DNA of 64,000 nucleotides from Oscillospiraceae bacterium (GTDB lineage Bacteria; Bacillota; Clostridia; Oscillospirales; Oscillospiraceae), in assembly GCA_021202845.1 (NCBI GenBank), contig JAJQCF010000022.1, positions 181,197 to 245,196 on the forward strand, given 5' to 3'. Positions 25,007 to 32,110 of this stretch are shown here, piece after piece. The translations under genes and the position numbers were made by a program. Position 1 is the first letter of the stretch, and each line of letters begins with the position of its first letter. The notes under the pieces were generated by a model. That model was not told where the DNA came from, made no database searches, and saw only the letters and a list, made by a program, of their open reading frames with translations.

Positions 25007-25922
25007 AAAATTCCTCACAAAAGTGTTCTGCCTGCCGCCGCTGCCGACGGTGCTGATATCCGTCCCCGCGTATGTGCTGGTTATATTCGCGCTCTCTTGG
25101 GACGCCGTGCCGCCCGCCGCCGCTTATTTTTCCTATGCGCTCTCGGCTTACGCGGTCGTAATAACCGTCACGGGCTTCAGCCGCATATTGGACGCGCTGC
25201 ACGGCGGAATTGTCAATAGCTCAATGGTCAAGCGTCTGGCGGCGCACCCTCTGGCGCGGCGGCTGCTTGACGACATAGGCTTCCGCTCCGGCATTGCGCT
25301 TGCCTTCAGCAGTCTCATAAACCTCGCCTACGCCGCGGTCAAGCTCACCTCCGGCGTGCTGTACCGCTCCTCGTGGTTCATAGCATTGGCGGGCTACTAC
25401 GTCATTTTGCTCGCGCTGCGCATATTCCTGCTCGGCCACGTCAGCCGCGGCGGCATAGGGCGGAGCATGGCGACGGAGCTGAAGCGCTGCCGCCTCTGCG
25501 GTGTGCTGCTGCTTGTTATGACGCAGGCGCTGGCGGTAATTACCGGCTTTATGGTTTGGGAGGACAGGAGCTTTGTCTACCCCGGGCTGCTGATATACGC
25601 GATGGCGGCCTACTCGTTCTACGCGATAACGCTGGCGATAATAAACTCGGTGAAATCCCGCAAATACGGCTCGCCCGTGCTCTCGGCGGTGAAAGCCGTG
25701 AACCTCACCGCGGCAATGGTTTCCATACTCTCGCTGGAAACGGCGCTCATATCGCAGTTCGGCGGCGCCAACGACCATGTGTTCCGCCGAGCCATGACCG
25801 GCGCGACGGGCGGGTGCATCTGCGCGGTTGTGCTGACAATGGCCGTTATTATGACGGCGCGCTCATCAAGACGGCTGAAACAACTCAAATGGGAGGCTTG
25901 CAGCAATGGACAAAATGAATGA
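24993..25922 (+). CDS. Polytopic membrane protein of unknown function, coupled to the two-component system
   Basis: This 309-residue protein has about eight hydrophobic segments, a basic N-terminus (MKRLKKFLTKVF) and no recognised domain. It overlaps the histidine kinase gene by 14 bases and the next gene by 17 bases, so all four genes are translationally coupled. GGGGAG lies before the ATG. Similar kinase-adjacent membrane proteins are common in clostridial genomes but uncharacterised. A role in sensing, or as the output of the system, is an inference from context only. Confidence 0.8.
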   Translation: MKRLKKFLTKVFCLPPLPTVLISVPAYVLVIFALSWDAVPPAAAYFSYALSAYAVVITVTGFSRILDALHGGIVNSSMVKRLAAHPLARRLLDDIGFRSGIALAFSSLINLAYAAVKLTSGVLYRSSWFIALAGYYVILLALRIFLLGHVSRGGIGRSMATELKRCRLCGVLLLVMTQALAVITGFMVWEDRSFVYPGLLIYAMAAYSFYAITLAIINSVKSRKYGSPVLSAVKAVNLTAAMVSILSLETALISQFGGANDHVFRRAMTGATGGCICAVVLTMAVIMTARSSRRLKQLKWEACSNGQNE

Positions 25923-26298
25923 TATGGATAACGGCAATGTTTTTGACTACTCCTACTCGGCGAAGCGGCAGGAGGAGATAGAGGCGATACGCAGAAAGTA
26001 TCTGCCGCAGAGCGAGGACAAAATGGAGCGTCTGCGCGCCCTCGACCGCAGCGCCGCGCGCCCGGGGACGGCCGCCGCCATAGTAATTGGCACGCTCGGC
26101 ACACTGCTGCTCGGCACGGGCATGAGCTGCGCAATGGTCTGGGGCGGACAGCTTTTCATAGCGGGCATTGTCATCGGCGTCGCGGGCATAGCGGCCATAG
26201 CGCTGGCCCATCCCGCATACGCGCTCATAACAAAAAAGCAGCGCGCAAAGCTCGCGCCGGAAATCCTGCGGCTAACGGAGGAGCTGTCGCAAAAATAA
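25906..26298 (+). CDS. Small two-helix membrane protein of unknown function
   Basis: This 130-residue protein has a charged N-terminal segment (KRQEEIEAIRRKYLP; KMERLRALD) that looks helical, two transmembrane helices (about residues 52-75 and 78-100) and a basic C-terminal helix. It resembles small clostridial membrane proteins sometimes labelled dihydropteridine reductase-like, but I see no enzyme motif. GGAGG lies 9 bases before the ATG, within the preceding gene. It is the last gene of the two-component unit and is followed by a strong terminator. Confidence 0.75.
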   Translation: MDKMNDMDNGNVFDYSYSAKRQEEIEAIRRKYLPQSEDKMERLRALDRSAARPGTAAAIVIGTLGTLLLGTGMSCAMVWGGQLFIAGIVIGVAGIAAIALAHPAYALITKKQRAKLAPEILRLTEELSQK

Positions 26299-26315
26299 AT
26301 AATGGCGTAAAAAAT

Positions 26316-26365
26316 CCGCGGCCTCGTCGAAACAGCTCGGCGAAGCCGCGGCGCTTTTGCTTTTT
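26316..26365 (+). terminator. Intrinsic terminator with conserved GAAACAGCT loop (copy 1)
   Basis: A 14-bp stem, CCGCGGCCTCGTCG with CGGCGAAGCCGCGG (two G-U pairs), surrounds the loop region containing AAACAGCT and is followed by two T runs. A near-identical terminator occurs at 58554. Confidence 0.9.
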
Positions 26366-26443
26366 CGCCAAGAGTTTCCGCCCGCGCGGGCGCATACGCC
26401 GAGGAAAAAGAGGAAAGATAGATAGCAGAATGACTAAAACTGT

Positions 26444-27139
26444 TTGGCGGTGATAGCTTTGGCGGTTATATTTGTGCGCACGATAGTTATATTCTTGGTG
26501 TTGATGCTGCTCATGCGCATAATGGGCAAGCGGCAGCTGGGAGAGCTGCAAATAAGCGAGCTGGTGGTCTCCGTGCTGACTGCCGACCTCGCGGCCATAC
26601 CCATGCAGGACGTGGGCATACCGCTGATAAACGGCATTGTGCCCATTGTGGTGCTGTTCGCCTGCGAGCTTATTATCTCTGACTTTGGACTGCGGAGCGT
26701 GCGCTTTCGCGCCATAGTCTGCGGCAAGCCCTGCGTGTTGATAAAAGACGGCAAAATATTGCAGCGCCATATGCGGCGCTGCCGTTTTACGATAGATGAT
26801 TTGTCGGAGGAGCTGCGCAGCAAGTCCATTACCGACGTCAGCCGCGTGCAGTTTGCCGTGCTGGAGACTGACGGCACGCTGAGCACGATACTCTACCCTG
26901 CGGAAGCGCCGCTCACCGCTTCGCTCATGGGCGTGGAGGTTCAGCCGCTGGGGTTCCCGTACACCATAATAGATTCCGGCAGGGTGCTGTCCAACAACCT
27001 GACGCTGAGCGGCCACAATGCTTCGTGGCTGCAAAAGCAGCTCGACGCCCACGGCGTGAGCAGCGCCAAGGAGGTTTACGCGCTGATAGTTTTCGAGTCG
27101 GGCAAGGTGTACTTTGAAAAAATGGAGGGCGCGAAATGA
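26444..27139 (+). CDS. DUF421 (YetF-like) membrane protein
   Basis: This 231-residue protein has three N-terminal transmembrane helices containing the family hallmark LMRIMGKRQLGELQISELVV, followed by the cytoplasmic DUF421 domain (DGKILQRHMRRCRFTIDDL) and a second alpha/beta module. In Bacillus, YetF-type proteins are linked to spore membrane and germination functions, but the biochemical role is unsettled. The start codon is uncertain: a TTG at 26444 or a GTG at 26450, both with weak ribosome sites. It overlaps the following DUF4363 gene by 4 bases, the usual clostridial pairing. Confidence 0.88.
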   Translation: MAVIALAVIFVRTIVIFLVLMLLMRIMGKRQLGELQISELVVSVLTADLAAIPMQDVGIPLINGIVPIVVLFACELIISDFGLRSVRFRAIVCGKPCVLIKDGKILQRHMRRCRFTIDDLSEELRSKSITDVSRVQFAVLETDGTLSTILYPAEAPLTASLMGVEVQPLGFPYTIIDSGRVLSNNLTLSGHNASWLQKQLDAHGVSSAKEVYALIVFESGKVYFEKMEGAK

Positions 27140-27516
27140 GGAATATGTACACAGGGTTTGCCGTGCTGCTGGCGGCTCTGGCGCTCGGACTTTGGAGCAC
27201 GGCGCACCTCGACAGCCTGACGGACGATATGCACGCTTTGGTGACTGAGTCGCAAGAATGCGCGCTGGACGAGAACTCCGCCGCCGCTGCCGAGGCGCTG
27301 CTGCGCGCCGCCGACTTGTGGGAGGCGCAGGAGTGGTACACCCACGTTTTTGTGCGCCACACCGAGGTGGACGCCGTCTCCGACGCCGTGTACGAGCTGC
27401 TGGGCAGCCTGCTGAACGAGGAATGGGGCGAGACAACCGGCGGGTACGAAAAGCTGCGCTACCACCTTGAGAGCATACGCAAGTTAGAGCACCTCAGCAT
27501 TGGCAGCATTTTTTAG
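27136..27516 (+). CDS. DUF4363 family protein
   Basis: This 126-residue protein has an N-terminal membrane anchor (about residues 5-24) and a helical extracytoplasmic domain rich in acidic residues, as in the DUF4363 family. These are regularly encoded next to DUF421 genes in Clostridia, and here they share the ATGA overlap. Function is unknown. The final codons (IGSIF and stop) fall inside a 24-base sequence that recurs at 58650, and the gene ends 23 bases inside the convergent cassette gene. Confidence 0.85.
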   Translation: MRNMYTGFAVLLAALALGLWSTAHLDSLTDDMHALVTESQECALDENSAAAAEALLRAADLWEAQEWYTHVFVRHTEVDAVSDAVYELLGSLLNEEWGETTGGYEKLRYHLESIRKLEHLSIGSIF

Positions 27517-28654
27517 CCGAGGCTATAGCGGTGACTGCGCGTGGTGCAGACGCAGTGTTTTCATATCTATAGTTCAGCGCTATCTCAACCATTGAAATGT
27601 CGGAAGAATCAAATTCCTTCCTTGACAGATTTATTGTTGATAGGAATTCCTTATTTTTCTTTAGTGACTTTGCAAGCAGCTTCTTATCTTTATCATCAAG
27701 TGTGATTTTATAAAGCAGGTTCGCCAAGGCGATGAGCATATCCTTGTGATGAACGAAATATTGCGCAGATGCATCAGCGTCAGATGCGCACAGCTTTTCA
27801 TAATCCTGTTCTGTATATTTAGGAAGAAGCCCCAAAATCGGATTAACAAGCAGTGCGGTAGAAGATTCCATTAAATTGACATATGAGCCAAGTTCATATT
27901 GCTGAGCCTCGGACATCCTGTCGTACTCTGTTCCAAACGTTTCTATTTGGGTAATCGCTTTAGATAGAATTTGATTCTCGTCAATAATCCTCTTAATTCG
28001 TTCGTTCAGCTCTACGATTGCCAGCTCGTATGATTTAATATCTCTGTTGCTAATATGAACAAAGATATTCTCCAGCCGTTCCTTGTCGCCTCTTGTTTTA
28101 ATTAAAAACAAACCGCTTGAAAGAATAGAGAGCCCTGCGATGGCCCATCCCACAGGACCGGCAAGGGCCAAAAATGCACTTCCGGCTGCCATTCCGCCAC
28201 CGCCGGCTGCCAAAGCGCCTCCGCCAAGCCATGCCAGCGCCGCATTTGTAGCTGCGGCCCCGCTTAGAGCAGATATGGCTGTTCCGGTAGACGCTACGCC
28301 GAATGTTGTTGCAATTCCCATGGCTGCTGTGGGCCCAAGGGCTGCAACAGCAAAACCGGCACTGACACCGGCTGCTCCTTGACCCGCTGCCTGTACCTCG
28401 GCCTTTTTATACTCCAATTCAATTTCTCTTGCCTGCTGCTTCCACTTTATTCTAATCTTTTCCTGATTTCTGTATCTTTGTACGTTCTCTTCAGGCATAT
28501 TTCGTATACGGTTAAATAGCAATTGTATCGTATCTAAGGAAGTGTCTAATTCAGCACCGTGAGCTCCCAGTTCAGTAATTTTCGCATTTGCCTTTTTAAC
28601 GATAATTTCTGCTTCCTGCTGTGCCAGCTGGAGCTTCGATAATTTTTTCGCCAT
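27494..28654 (-). CDS. Glycine-zipper membrane protein of unknown function (AT-rich cassette, gene 2)
   Basis: This 386-residue protein has a charged, probably coiled-coil N-terminus (about 1-90, with the KLQLAQQEAEIIVKKANAK type of sequence). A long Gly/Ala-rich hydrophobic block follows at about 95-195, with glycine-zipper spacing (SGAAATNAALAWLGGG; AAGGGGMAAG) and able to insert in membranes or oligomerise. The C-terminal domain is charged and helical. No catalytic motif is seen. The ATG at 28654 follows the partner's stop by one base (TGATATG) with AGGGGA upstream. Base composition is visibly AT-richer than the flanks. The C-terminal SAKKCCQC is encoded by a sequence repeated at 58650, so the tail may be junction-derived. 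Confidence 0.8.
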   Translation of the reverse strand: MAKKLSKLQLAQQEAEIIVKKANAKITELGAHGAELDTSLDTIQLLFNRIRNMPEENVQRYRNQEKIRIKWKQQAREIELEYKKAEVQAAGQGAAGVSAGFAVAALGPTAAMGIATTFGVASTGTAISALSGAAATNAALAWLGGGALAAGGGGMAAGSAFLALAGPVGWAIAGLSILSSGLFLIKTRGDKERLENIFVHISNRDIKSYELAIVELNERIKRIIDENQILSKAITQIETFGTEYDRMSEAQQYELGSYVNLMESSTALLVNPILGLLPKYTEQDYEKLCASDADASAQYFVHHKDMLIALANLLYKITLDDKDKKLLAKSLKKNKEFLSTINLSRKEFDSSDISMVEIALNYRYENTASAPRAVTAIASAKKCCQC

Positions 28655-28655
28655 A

Positions 28656-30098
28656 TCATTTTCCCCTAAAGTATCTGTCAATTTCTGATTTATTTTTTAA
28701 TATTTTGTTTGACGGAACATTGCGCAGCTCTGCCAACGCCGCAGATTTTCCAAATGCGTTCAGATAGGCGTCGCTTTTCTGAAAATCATCTACGAAGGTC
28801 AGCAACAGTGTGTCATCGTATTTTGCGGAAAGAAGTTTTAGCCCATCTATGTAATTTTCAATGATAACAATTTCTCTTGATGCAAAATCAGACTCTCTTT
28901 TTGCGCTGCTGTAAGAAACAGCTCTCTCTGTTTCTCCATATAGGGATATTGCAAAACGACCGACACCTATAACATTGATGCGCAAAACAAATTCAACTGC
29001 ATTGAAGGAGCCTGCTCCGCTAACAAATGCTCTCCCAACCGCATCGCCGACATCGACTAAGCAGAACGTGCCGTGTGCAACCGTCAGTACTCGTTTCACT
29101 GTTGCATTGGAGAAGGGTTCACACTTTTCCCACATAAGCTTAAAGGAACGCTCCGCTTTGGGGGTTTCCGCAAAATATTGCAACAGACGCCGTATTGAAT
29201 AGATAAGGCGAACCAGAAGTTCGTTTAATAAGACCGGGATTGCCTGCGCCGTCTGGAAACGAGTATCGTAACCCTGTTGAAAGATGTTGAGCGCTAATTC
29301 ATTTATCGCCTGCTCTGCCTCTGATGCACTAAGGCCCAGCTTCGATTTTATAGCAATCATATCATTAAACCAAGTCCACAGGGGTGACGGTATCCCCATA
29401 CCCCGGTTGCCCGAGTGAGCGCTTGACTGGGAACCGGAAACATCAGAGATAAGATGTCCTACCCAGTTTACAAAACCACAGAATAATTTACTTGTAACAT
29501 TGTTGCCCTTTAATTCCCATCCTTCATCTGCCTGCTGCAGCGCAATAAGCTGTCCATTTGAAACGAAATGAGAGGAGTTCGTGAATTGGTCAAGGATAGA
29601 AAAGAAAAGGCCAAATAAGCTCGGATTATGTGCAAGGGATTTGAAATGATGATTTTTAGCATTTAGATTAAAAACTGCTTTTCCTGCATCACCGAGACCG
29701 GTTTGATCATATGGCACTTTGAACCTTCTCTCTAAGAATTGCAGTGCAGATTCGGGACTATCAAAGCTCTTGTGTTTCGGATGGCAAAGCTTTGCGAAGT
29801 CCATCGTTCGGTTGGAAAACCATTGGTCGGTAATGTTACCAACGGGTGAATCACTGGGCTTCCCTACTAAAAATATGTCAATCACGCCGCACAATGCTCC
29901 TGAACTTGCGGCCAGAATATAATCCAAGCTGTCGCAATCAGGTTTTAGCTTTCTGACGGAATCTATGGTTTCGTTTAATACAGTCAGTTCTGTTTTTGCT
30001 TGTACCAAAGCGTCGGCAACTGATGCAGAAAAATCAAAGCCATCATTGTCAATACTTAAATCAAGAAAAACATCTTTTTTTGTCAGCCTATCATACAT
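28656..30098 (-). CDS. Uncharacterised 480-residue protein (AT-rich cassette, gene 1)
   Basis: No family was recognised with confidence. The N-terminus is soluble (MYDRLTKKDVFLDLSIDNDG), then there is one hydrophobic segment at about 60-79 (ILAASSGALCGVIDIFLVG). Two polar clusters follow: NHHFKSLAHNP at 149-159, and GHLISDVSGS with His215 and Asp219, then GMGIPSP. The spacing loosely recalls YdjM/DUF457-type membrane metal-dependent hydrolases, but that is speculative. GAGGT precedes the ATG and a near-consensus promoter lies 86 bases upstream. It is translationally coupled to the glycine-zipper gene. Low GC and foreign codon use indicate horizontal transfer. Confidence 0.8.
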   Translation of the reverse strand: MYDRLTKKDVFLDLSIDNDGFDFSASVADALVQAKTELTVLNETIDSVRKLKPDCDSLDYILAASSGALCGVIDIFLVGKPSDSPVGNITDQWFSNRTMDFAKLCHPKHKSFDSPESALQFLERRFKVPYDQTGLGDAGKAVFNLNAKNHHFKSLAHNPSLFGLFFSILDQFTNSSHFVSNGQLIALQQADEGWELKGNNVTSKLFCGFVNWVGHLISDVSGSQSSAHSGNRGMGIPSPLWTWFNDMIAIKSKLGLSASEAEQAINELALNIFQQGYDTRFQTAQAIPVLLNELLVRLIYSIRRLLQYFAETPKAERSFKLMWEKCEPFSNATVKRVLTVAHGTFCLVDVGDAVGRAFVSGAGSFNAVEFVLRINVIGVGRFAISLYGETERAVSYSSAKRESDFASREIVIIENYIDGLKLLSAKYDDTLLLTFVDDFQKSDAYLNAFGKSAALAELRNVPSNKILKNKSEIDRYFRGK

Positions 30099-30183
30099 CT
30101 TTCTACCTCACTTACCAATCGCTAATCTACAAGTTGAACCTTCTGGCTATTTCGACATACTGTATAATTCTTACTTATTATAT

Positions 30184-30212
30184 AATATACTCGCAAACCT
30201 TATCTTTTTCAA
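30184..30212 (-). promoter_or_regulatory. Sigma-A promoter of the AT-rich cassette
   Basis: On the minus strand: TTGAAA, a 17-bp spacer, TATATT. It is the only strong promoter-like sequence ahead of the two cassette genes. The rest of the 30099-30389 gap is AT-rich and then holds the M50 gene terminator. Confidence 0.75.
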
Positions 30213-30337
30213 GTCCTATTATGTGTAACAAAATCGTTGGTAAGAAAGCTTTTCAACAAGAAACGACAAGATAGGTGTATGCCGTTTGCGGTCATACAAC
30301 CAACTCTTTAGGGCAACACCGCAAAATTGCAAGAAAT

Positions 30338-30375
30338 CCCCGCGCCATTTGCCGAAAGCGGCAAGTAGCGCGGGG
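30338..30375 (-). terminator. Hairpin after the SpoIVFB-like gene
   Basis: CCCCGCGC with GCGCGGGG, continuing into TTGCCG with CGGCAA around an AAAG loop. The minus strand continues into a T-rich stretch. Confidence 0.7.
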
Positions 30376-30389
30376 AGATGGGTTTCCTG

Positions 30390-30926
30390 TTATCTGAAAT
30401 TCCACACCACCCCCGCGGCGGCGAATATTAGGGGGAGGGGAGTGCGGAGGGTTATCAGGGCGCACAGGGCGGCGGCTAAGAGCAGGAGGGAGACGGCTTT
30501 GGAGGCCGTTGCGGCGCTGCTCTCGCCTATGGCGCACGCCGCGGCGCGGCCGCCGTCCAGCGGGAGCATGGGCAGGAGGTTCACCGCCGTCAGCAGCAGG
30601 CTCGCTGTGCCGCTCATGCGCAGGAAGGCGCTGCCGGTTTGCAGGCACGCAGCGCCGTACGCCGCGCCCAGCGTCGGCCCCGCCAAGGCTGTCAGCAGCA
30701 TTTGCCGCCTGCCGAGGCGGCCGTAGTAGTCCATCACCAGCCCCGAGAGCGTCAGCCTGACGCGCGTGACCCTTGACCCGGTGAGACGCAGCACGGCGGC
30801 GTGTCCCGCCTCGTGTACGGCCATCGCCGGCAGCGCGGCGGTGACGAAGCCGCTGTTGTCCAAATACCACGCCGCGCCGAACGCCAGCAGCGCGCCCGCG
30901 CTCACCTCCCAGCGCACGTCAGACAT
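30390..30926 (-). CDS. SpoIVFB-like site-2 (M50) intramembrane metalloprotease
   Basis: This 178-residue membrane protease is compact for the family. It has the zinc motif HEAGH (within AVHEAGHAAVL) in one helix and the second motif NLLPMLPLDGGR, which supplies the aspartate ligand, in another. In Bacillus, SpoIVFB cleaves pro-sigma-K in the mother cell and is held by SpoIVFA. Here the start (ATG at 30926, coupled to the preceding stop by an 8-base overlap) directly follows a SpoIVFA-like M23 gene, in a cluster begun by spoIIE. A housekeeping role cannot be excluded. There is no C-terminal CBS domain, and it is shorter than SpoIVFB. Confidence 0.85.
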   Translation of the reverse strand: MSDVRWEVSAGALLAFGAAWYLDNSGFVTAALPAMAVHEAGHAAVLRLTGSRVTRVRLTLSGLVMDYYGRLGRRQMLLTALAGPTLGAAYGAACLQTGSAFLRMSGTASLLLTAVNLLPMLPLDGGRAAACAIGESSAATASKAVSLLLLAAALCALITLRTPLPLIFAAAGVVWNFR

Positions 30927-31668
30927 AGAACTCGGGGTCAAAGTGCAGCCCCTCGCACATAAGCTCAAAGTGCAGGTGCGGGCCGGTGGCCAGTCCCGTG
31001 GAGCCGACGCGGGCTATCTCCTGCCCCAGCGCCACCTCCTCGCCCGCGCCGACGCAGAGCGCCGAGCAGTGCGCGTACAGCGTCTGCCAGCCGTCCGCGT
31101 GGCTGATGACGATATAATATCCGTAGCCGTCATCCCAGCCGCATTCGCTGACTGTGCCGTCCGCGAACGCCGCCACGCTGTCTCCCTCATCGGCGGCAAA
31201 GTCCGTACCGTAGTGGAACCGCACCACGCCCAGCACGGGGTGCAGGCGGTAGCCGAAGCCGGAGCGCTCCGCCTCTGGCAAGGGTGAGGCATAGTCAAAC
31301 GGCAGCGTCGGGAAGTCCAAGCTGACGCCGCTTGGCAGCGTTAGCTCCGCGAACTCGGACTGCGAACTCCAAAACGCCGCCACCGCCGCCTCCTTTTCCG
31401 CTGCGGCCAGCCGCTCCGCCTCGGTGAGCATTGCCTCTGTCATGTAGCTGTCGGAGTAAACCGCCTCCGCCGAGCGCAGAGAAACAGCGTCATAGCGCCG
31501 TTCCTCGCTCTCCTGCGGCAGCGCGAGGGCGGCGATGTAGGAATAGTCCAAGTTCAGCGCCTCCGCCACCGCGCCCTGCGCCAGCGCCGCCGTCTGCGGA
31601 GAGGCCAACTTGAGCGCCGTCACCGCCAGCAGCAGCCCCGCGGCGACGAGCGGTCGGACAGTGAGCAT
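30919..31668 (-). CDS. SpoIVFA-like membrane-anchored M23 (LytM) peptidase-domain protein
   Basis: This 249-residue protein has an N-terminal membrane anchor (about 3-22), a linker, and a C-terminal LytM/M23 domain. The start is the ATG at 31668, because GGAGGCGAG precedes it. The zinc ligands of active M23 enzymes are all present: the first histidine in GYRLHPVLG, HYGTD, and HLHFEL. Order and overlap with the M50 protease gene identify it as the SpoIVFA partner that regulates the sporulation protease. Keeping the ligands suggests that the domain may still cut or bind peptidoglycan across the engulfing membranes. Confidence 0.82.
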   Translation of the reverse strand: MLTVRPLVAAGLLLAVTALKLASPQTAALAQGAVAEALNLDYSYIAALALPQESEERRYDAVSLRSAEAVYSDSYMTEAMLTEAERLAAAEKEAAVAAFWSSQSEFAELTLPSGVSLDFPTLPFDYASPLPEAERSGFGYRLHPVLGVVRFHYGTDFAADEGDSVAAFADGTVSECGWDDGYGYYIVISHADGWQTLYAHCSALCVGAGEEVALGQEIARVGSTGLATGPHLHFELMCEGLHFDPEFYV

Positions 31669-31696
31669 TTTCACTCGCCTCCGTTTCTTTTGAATG

Positions 31697-32110
31697 TTAA
31701 TATATGCCGACAATGCGCATGACGATGACAGCAGTCAGCGCCGCCGCCGCACCGAGCGCGGCGCAGAACGGCCTCGGTATGCGCTCTGTAAAACGCGGGC
31801 GGCCTGACGCGGCGGAGCGCACATACTCGTCCGCCACGCGCTCGGCCTCGCGCAGAACGTCGCCCTCGCCGATGCCCGCACCCTTAATAAAGTCCTCGCG
31901 CAATATGAAAATCGCCTGCTCGAAAAACTTTTTGTCAGGGGATTTGACAACTATAACTCGTTTTGACCTGCCTTTTACCACGCCTTTATCCTCCCGCACG
32001 GGTCTTTTCACTTCACCCCAGTTTAACCCATTGGAGGCAGTCTTATACCCCGGCGCGTAAATTCTGGTTGGGCGCAAACGCAGAAACAGGGAGAATCTGC
32101 GGCGCTTCAT
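31697..32110 (-). CDS. Small C-tail-anchored protein between spoIIE and spoIVFA-like genes
   Basis: This 137-residue protein is strongly basic at the N-terminus (MKRRRFSLFLRLRPTR). A central segment, RVIVVKSPDKKFFEQAIFIL, leads into an acidic helix, and one transmembrane helix sits at the extreme C-terminus (about 113-135). It overlaps the end of spoIIE by 4 bases, so it is co-translated with it and precedes the SpoIVFA/FB pair by 28 bases. No family or enzyme motif was recognised. The position suggests a sporulation role, which is inference. Confidence 0.75.
   Translation of the reverse strand: MKRRRFSLFLRLRPTRIYAPGYKTASNGLNWGEVKRPVREDKGVVKGRSKRVIVVKSPDKKFFEQAIFILREDFIKGAGIGEGDVLREAERVADEYVRSAASGRPRFTERIPRPFCAALGAAAALTAVIVMRIVGIY

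Noticed and set aside
28083-28382. Open frame antisense to the glycine-zipper gene
   Set aside because: The Ala/Pro-rich translation is the complement of the Gly/Ala zipper codons; no ribosome site.
27494-30098. Prophage or integrative element
   Set aside because: No integrase, transposase, phage structural gene or clear flanking direct repeat bracketing the cassette was found; only the single edge repeat shared with 58650.
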